A stretch of DNA of 6,269 bases from an uncultured Clostridia bacterium (GTDB lineage: Bacteria; Bacillota; Clostridia; Saccharofermentanales; Saccharofermentanaceae): NCBI GenBank assembly GCA_946405115.1, contig CAMJGB010000112.1:1-6269 (forward strand). The letters run 5' to 3'. The position numbers and the translations under genes were made by a program. The notes under the pieces were generated by a model, which searched no databases, was not told where the DNA came from, and worked only from the letters and a program-made list of their open reading frames with translations. This document shows, one piece after another, positions 5,503 to 6,269 of the stretch (position 1 is the stretch's first letter; each line of letters opens with the position of its first letter).

Positions 5503-6269
5503 TTAGTAATCGGTAGAGTATGAAGTAGCCATTGACATGTAGCCTGTAAGCATTGAACCCAATGTATCGTCGAGGTAATCACAGATAGACTCAGCGAGCA
5601 TTGTGTTGGAAGGAAGCTTGGAAGGATCAGCTACACCAAGTTCAGAGCAGAAATCATTGCAGAAAGAAGGGTCCTCGTTAATGTTAAGATTCAATACGAG
5701 TATAACGTTCTCTCCCTTAACATAGAAAGCAATGGAAGCTGAACCTGTCATATCCTCTGTATAGTCGTCGACATCAAAGTCATCGGACATGGAAGTAATG
5801 ATGTCATAGATATCAGACTCTGTGAATGCTGCAACGAGATCTTCTACAGAAACATTAATCTTGAGGTATCCTTCGTTCTTACCTACATAGTACTCATCAG
5901 AACTCAAATCCTCTACATCGATGCCATACTCATCAAAAGCATCTGCAAGGCCTTCCATGATATCTTCAGACTTATCAGCATCATTCAATGTGATCTGAGC
6001 TGCAATTACTGCATTAATAGTAAGATCTCCAATATCCTCAGGACTGTCGATATCATCAATGTTCTGGTCAGCTCTTCCGTAAACAGTCATCTCCTCGACG
6101 TCGTCAGCTTCGATAATCTGTTCTATGTCAGTAGTGCCAACACCAAACGTGGAAAGTTCGCTTGTCATGTAATTTACATCGCCCATGTGCTCCTCAATGT
6201 AATCGGAATCCATAACCATGTAAAATCCGTCTTCAAGCTCATCTTCTTCAAGATCTGAAGTATTGTCTT
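5503..6269 (-). CDS. Acidic protein of unknown function, N-terminus outside the window
   Basis: The frame is open from the right edge to TAA at 5503, so at least 254 residues are visible and the true start lies outside. The first in-frame Met codons (6219 and 6213) have no clear ribosome binding site, and the acidic frame above them (DNTSDLEEDELEDGFY) continues unbroken, so they are not taken as starts. The protein is strongly acidic, with many Asp and Glu, few Arg and Lys, and three Cys late in the chain (FCNDFC, ESIC). Short hydrophobic strands such as TINAVIAAQITL and ENVILVLNLNI alternate with acidic helices. No membrane segment or catalytic motif is recognised. An extracellular or lipoprotein location is possible, as the next gene encodes a secreted protein, but the signal region is not in view. 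A strong terminator follows at 5449-5474. No family is recognised. Confidence 0.8.
   Translation of the reverse strand, partial: DNTSDLEEDELEDGFYMVMDSDYIEEHMGDVNYMTSELSTFGVGTTDIEQIIEADDVEEMTVYGRADQNIDDIDSPEDIGDLTINAVIAAQITLNDADKSEDIMEGLADAFDEYGIDVEDLSSDEYYVGKNEGYLKINVSVEDLVAAFTESDIYDIITSMSDDFDVDDYTEDMTGSASIAFYVKGENVILVLNLNINEDPSFCNDFCSELGVADPSKLPSNTMLAESICDYLDDTLGSMLTGYMSMATSYSTDY

Overview
The window looks like chromosomal DNA of a Gram-positive anaerobe of the class Clostridia (Bacillota). The evidence is a secreted CAP protein with an Ig-like region and C-terminal DUF4214-type repeats, an MntP-type pump, a CGAxxG-family redox protein, a macrodomain-HTH protein, GGAGG-type ribosome binding sites, a classical hairpin/T-tract terminator and moderate GC. 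Lachnospiraceae or a Saccharofermentans-like rumen lineage would fit, but the sequence alone does not settle the family. No RNA gene, insertion sequence, phage gene or CRISPR array is visible. The window is densely coding, with no gene-free stretch above 300 bases.

Reading from the right edge leftward along the minus strand: (a) an acidic protein of unknown function (5503-6269, N-terminus outside the window) ends at a strong terminator (5449-5474). (b) An extended -10 promoter (5426-5434) then starts a two-gene unit: a secreted CAP/SCP protein with an Ig-like region and two DUF4214-type repeats (4048-5394), and, 15 bases further, a cytoplasmic macrodomain protein with a C-terminal Xre-like HTH (3034-4032). 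(c) The macrodomain gene converges on a plus-strand vWA-domain protein (2396-3037), and their stop codons overlap in one TTAA. (d) A 138-base divergent region separates the vWA gene from a second minus-strand unit: a small CGAxxG-type redox protein (1907-2257), a fused MntP + ZIP metal transporter (513-1874), and the N-terminal 170 residues of a probable RES-domain protein (1-510, running off the left edge). The last gene is tightly coupled to the transporter, with two bases between TGA and ATG.

Two themes run through the window. The first is metal and redox handling: the CGAxxG protein sits directly before a single polypeptide joining an MntP-like efflux half to a GufA-type ZIP half. This fusion is the most unusual item seen. 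The second is NAD/ADP-ribose chemistry: RES domains degrade NAD+ and macrodomains bind or hydrolyse ADP-ribose, and these lie on either side of a vWA protein with an intact metal-binding (MIDAS) site. Whether the genes form one functional system is inference; they lie in at least three transcription units.
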